Positions 60,796-64,000 of a DNA stretch of 64,000 bases are shown here, one piece after another. Below the pieces are notes generated by a model, which was not told the DNA's origin, made no database searches, and was given only the letters and a program-made list of their open reading frames with translations. The DNA comes from Chamaelirium japonicum. Lineage: Eukaryota > Streptophyta > Magnoliopsida > Liliales > Melanthiaceae. The position numbers were made by a program, and so were the translations under genes. Position 1 is the stretch's first letter, and each line of letters begins with the position of its first letter. The stretch covers positions 5,950,001-6,014,000 of the forward strand of contig OX393551.1 in assembly GCA_947650365.1 (NCBI GenBank). Reading direction: 5' to 3'.

Positions 60796-63700
60796 ATGGA
60801 GGTCGACGACGAAGGAGCGGTCGAAGAGGACCTCCTCGATAACCACATCGACATTGTCGAATATCCCTCTCAAGGTAATCCTAAATCCACCCTTTATCTC
60901 GTTCTCTGTCCTTAATTTCAAGTTTTTTTTACACATTTAGCCGTTCATAATTACTTCGAATCAATGGTTTCAACCCTTTTGATTCAATTTTTTTTTTTGT
61001 ATCTACTGAAAGTTGGAGTGAGATCCAACGAGGAAGAGGGATCGAAACCTTCGATGCATACTTCATACAAACCGAAGCTTATTGAATTGTTGAAGAATCT
61101 GCACTGCACGGAAGTAAAGGTCTACTCTGAAGCCTCGAAGGAGTTTATCAGCTTGCTGAGGGGCGATTCGGGCAGAGAATTCCTCCGCGAATACGTCCGG
61201 TCATCCGCCCGATGCATGGAACTCACAGAAGCCTGGAATCTCCATTTGGGGAAGCCTGGGGTGTCCCATGTCTTATCTTTAGTATCCGCGATCCTTGACC
61301 ACCCCGAAGGGAAGTCCCGGTCCGGTGGGATCCGCAGAAGCCTTGACGGCTTCGCCCGCTTGGTTTTTGAGACCAAATTGAACGACATCTATGATGAGCT
61401 GAGGAGCGAGGAGTCGAGACGCCAGAGCGCCGCGCTGTCGGTACTGGCGTCTGTGGTCAGGCGTGGCATGGGCTTGGCTTCGGATGTGGCAAAGAGTTTT
61501 GATTTCAAGCTCCCAGCACTTTCCAAGCTCTCGGGGATCCAGAAGAAGAAGGTGGGGAAGGAGGCGAGGCGAGGCACGAAGCGTTCCACGAGGAGTGCTT
61601 TTGTTGGTTTCGCCGTTTCGTTTCTAGAAGTTGGGAAGCCGAGGCTGTTGAGGTGGGTCCTTCAGCAGAGGGAGATGTACTCTGGGGTGCTCCGTGGACT
61701 GGGGAGTGATGACGCTGAGACCATCATGTACGTTCTGTCGACGTTGCGAGATAAGGTTCTAACCAAGGACTCCCTCATCCCTCCTGGGCTTCGCAGCGTG
61801 CTCTTTGGTAGCGTGACGTTAGAGCAGTTGAGCTACATTTCAGGAAATCCTCTGACGGGTCCTGCTGCGGATATTGCGCATGAGGTCTTGGTTCGGGTCT
61901 GTACCGATCATTGTAATGGGTTGATGCCCGGTCCTAACTTAAAGGGAAACGAGAAGCGTCTGTTTGAGCTCATGAAGAAGTTGAAGGCTACAGAAGTCAA
62001 ATATCACAGGGACTTGCTCTTGGCTATTGTGAACGTGAGGCCATCTTTGTGTTCGGCATACATGGATGAGTTTCCTTACCATCTTGAACCACGATCGTCT
62101 TCTCCGTGGTTAGTTTTTTTATGAAATATTGCTGTTTTTTTTTGTTTTTTTTTCTTCCTATTTCATAATCTTTTTGCAGGTTTGCTGCCATCTCCCTTGC
62201 AGCAGACATGATTTCTTCTGTTAATGCCGATACCGCTTTCAGAACTCTCGCTTCTCACTACCATGGTCCGCCAGAAGTGAGCAGTGATGAGCTGCAGAAT
62301 ATCTTGAAGTGCATTGTTCCACTTGCATTTACTCGATCAGTGATAAATAAAGGCTTGCTTCATTCCGATGTCCTCGTGAAGCATGGTTCTCTAAGGCTTC
62401 TTTTGGAATCGGTCAAGTCTTTGGGTAATCTAATCAATGCAATAAACAGTATAGTAGACAGCATCAGTGCAAAAAAATCAGAAGACACCGCTGGGGATGG
62501 GATGGCTAACCTACATGGACTTACAGGATTCAGTTGTTTTGCAAGTGTTGATAGGTGTTTGGGTGCTCATGGAATTGGTTCCCCTCCTACCAATAAACTA
62601 GAAATCCAGAAATTTGTGTCTCTGAAGCAATACATTCAGGACGAGGTCAGAGTAGTGCTGCCTGATATTCAAGTTTTGTTGAAGCTACTCTCTTCGTTAA
62701 ATTACAAAAATCCAAAACATTCAGGGGTGAGTTTGAAGAGGTGTGCAAATATGTCTGAAGTTGGTTTGAAGAAACTAAAAACCGATAACATGAGTGAGAA
62801 CATGGATATTGTCATAAGTGGGATAGTTGCTAAGCTATCCAATGATACACCGGAGGATCGGAGAAAAGATAGAGGTGCATTTGCCAATCAAGAGTTGGAT
62901 GGAGAGAAGGATCACCCAATAACAGTAGCTGATATTTGGGGTTTATCTGAGCAGACAAGTGTTGCCAATGATACAAAGGACACAGAATTGTTTTTTCACT
63001 CCAAGTTGCTCGATGTCTTAACGATTTATCTGGTAAATATGGCTGTTGTTCGCCTTTTGACCTAGTGTTGCTAGTCCTTATAACTTTAGTGTCTGCATAA
63101 TATCAAATTATGCTCAAATCACTTTGCTTAACAATTGGCTGCTGCTACTTCATTTTGGCATATGAAAAAGGAATAGAACTTGTCACACCTTATGTTCATG
63201 CTGGAAGCAAGGATGAAAAAAATCAAAATAAATTGCAAAAAATTGTTAAATATTTACCTAAAAAATGAATACCCGATTCAAAATATGTATTCAGAATCGA
63301 CTGGCACAGAAAATACAAATTATTTTGGAATAAATCAGAAAAATTGGAATATTTCAGAAAAAAATCAAACAAAAATCAGAAAAAAAACAAGAAAAATAAG
63401 AAAACATTAGAAACAGATCTCTCAAAAACTTTAATCATGTAGATATTCTAGAAATATTATTTAGATGTTCCAATGTGTGTATCTATGTTGGTTTACAATT
63501 GTACAAAAGCTTGTTGTAATATATATAAGTGTTATTTATTTGCAGAGCATACATAAGAAATGCATGCTATTTAGAGTTCCACACTAGTAAATATTATAGA
63601 AATAATATTTAAGGGTTCCAAAGTGTGTATCTTTGTTTGGTTTATGATTGTACAAAGTTTCATAAAATTGCAGCGTTTAATCAATATTTTCATCATTTTT

Positions 63701-64000
63701 ATATTTAGACTTTTGTGGATCAAGACAACATACAGATACATGATATGTGAAGCTCTACACCCCTAGATAGTGTGTAAATGCGATCTAAGTATTCCAAAGT
63801 GTCAATCTATGCTTGATTTAATGTTGTTCATGGTTTTGTTAAAAAATTCTATCAAAAACTAATATATTTACTGTTTCCATAAAAATACAATATTTTCACA
63901 CTGTCAAAATATTTCCATGATATATTTTCATATCTGCATGTGTTGATTTATTGGTCGATATCGATTTTGAACCTTGATTGGAAGTACTTAAGGATGGCAG
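60796..64000 (+). CDS. URB1: URB1-like nucleolar pre-ribosomal-associated protein 1, 5' part
   Basis: Exons 60796-60874, 61013-62108 and 62180-63032 join in one frame with GT-AG introns, giving 676 codons. The gene continues past the window (family proteins exceed 2000 aa). An acidic N-terminus (MEVDDEGAVEEDLL) precedes the Npa1/URB1 N-terminal region: LIELLKNLHCTEVKVYSEAS, FLREYVRSSARCMELTEAWN, GKPGVSHVLSLVSAILDHPE, then helical repeats with FVGFAVSFLEVGKPRLLRWV and SPWFAAISLAADMISSVN. Yeast Npa1/Urb1 acts in early assembly of the 60S subunit in the nucleolus; the same role is inferred here. The start is supported by the splice phase (CAAG|GTAATC joined to TT GGA). A foldback element ends about 136 bp upstream. 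No further exon is recognised in 63033-64000. Confidence 0.9.
63033..64000 (+). other. URB1 intron 3 (start), AT-rich with short repeats
   Basis: Donor CTG|GTAAAT. Three diverged copies of TTCCAA-GTGT-ATCTATG-TTG followed by ATTGTACAAA-like sequence occur near 63465, 63615 and 63795 at 150-180 bp spacing. No exon seen. Confidence 0.6.

Noticed and set aside
60964-61020. Upstream extension of URB1 exon 2 to an ATG at 60964
   Set aside because: The stretch is a pyrimidine-rich intron end before the AG at 61011-61012; splicing from exon 1 restores the frame.

Overview
This is a nuclear plant chromosome segment. It has intron-rich genes with GT-AG introns up to about 6.5 kb, plant LTR retrotransposons (Copia, Athila-type Ty3/Gypsy and Cassandra-like LTRs carrying 5S rRNA-derived sequence), MITEs and very long (TA)n tracts. 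One gene encodes a plastid glutamate-1-semialdehyde aminotransferase whose residue choices look monocot-like to me. I cannot name the species.

Three protein-coding genes can be reconstructed. (1) 8453-26574 (+): a seven-exon gene for a 520-aa RNA polymerase II CTD-interacting (CID) protein of the RPRD/Rtt103 type. Its two 6.4-6.5 kb introns are packed with MITEs, a tandem duplication and retrotransposon remnants. (2) 27982-35714 (-): a three-exon GSA gene (467 aa, tetrapyrrole synthesis in the plastid), convergent with gene 1; its 5.6 kb first intron holds a perfect 334-bp tandem duplication. (3) 60796 to beyond the window (+): the first three exons of URB1, a nucleolar factor for 60S ribosome biogenesis. 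The three genes are unrelated housekeeping genes.

Repeat layout. 1-7.4 kb is intergenic: foldback elements, (TA)n tracts, Cassandra-like LTRs and a hAT-like repeat. A SINE-like sequence sits just upstream of gene 1. 36-61 kb is a transposon block. It contains a chain of hairpin elements bracketed by (TA)n, (TC)n or (CA)n tracts. A complete Copia element (39127-46443) has LTRs identical by eye, an intact 1343-aa gag-pol ORF and a CTTCT target duplication, and it sits inside one of those hairpins. A decayed Athila-type element (about 46795-58613) follows, with a truncated 5' LTR and two related ORFs after integrase. A 490-bp pyrimidine tract and another hairpin lie just upstream of URB1.

The most unusual feature is the hairpin family at 37.0-39.1, 46.4-46.8 and 60.3-60.7 kb. 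Members share an inner stem and central loop. Their outer arms differ completely between members, yet remain inverted repeats within each member. Each is bracketed by simple dinucleotide repeats.

Exon boundaries were inferred by reading frames, GT/AG signals and remembered family conservation, with no transcript evidence. No homology search was run.
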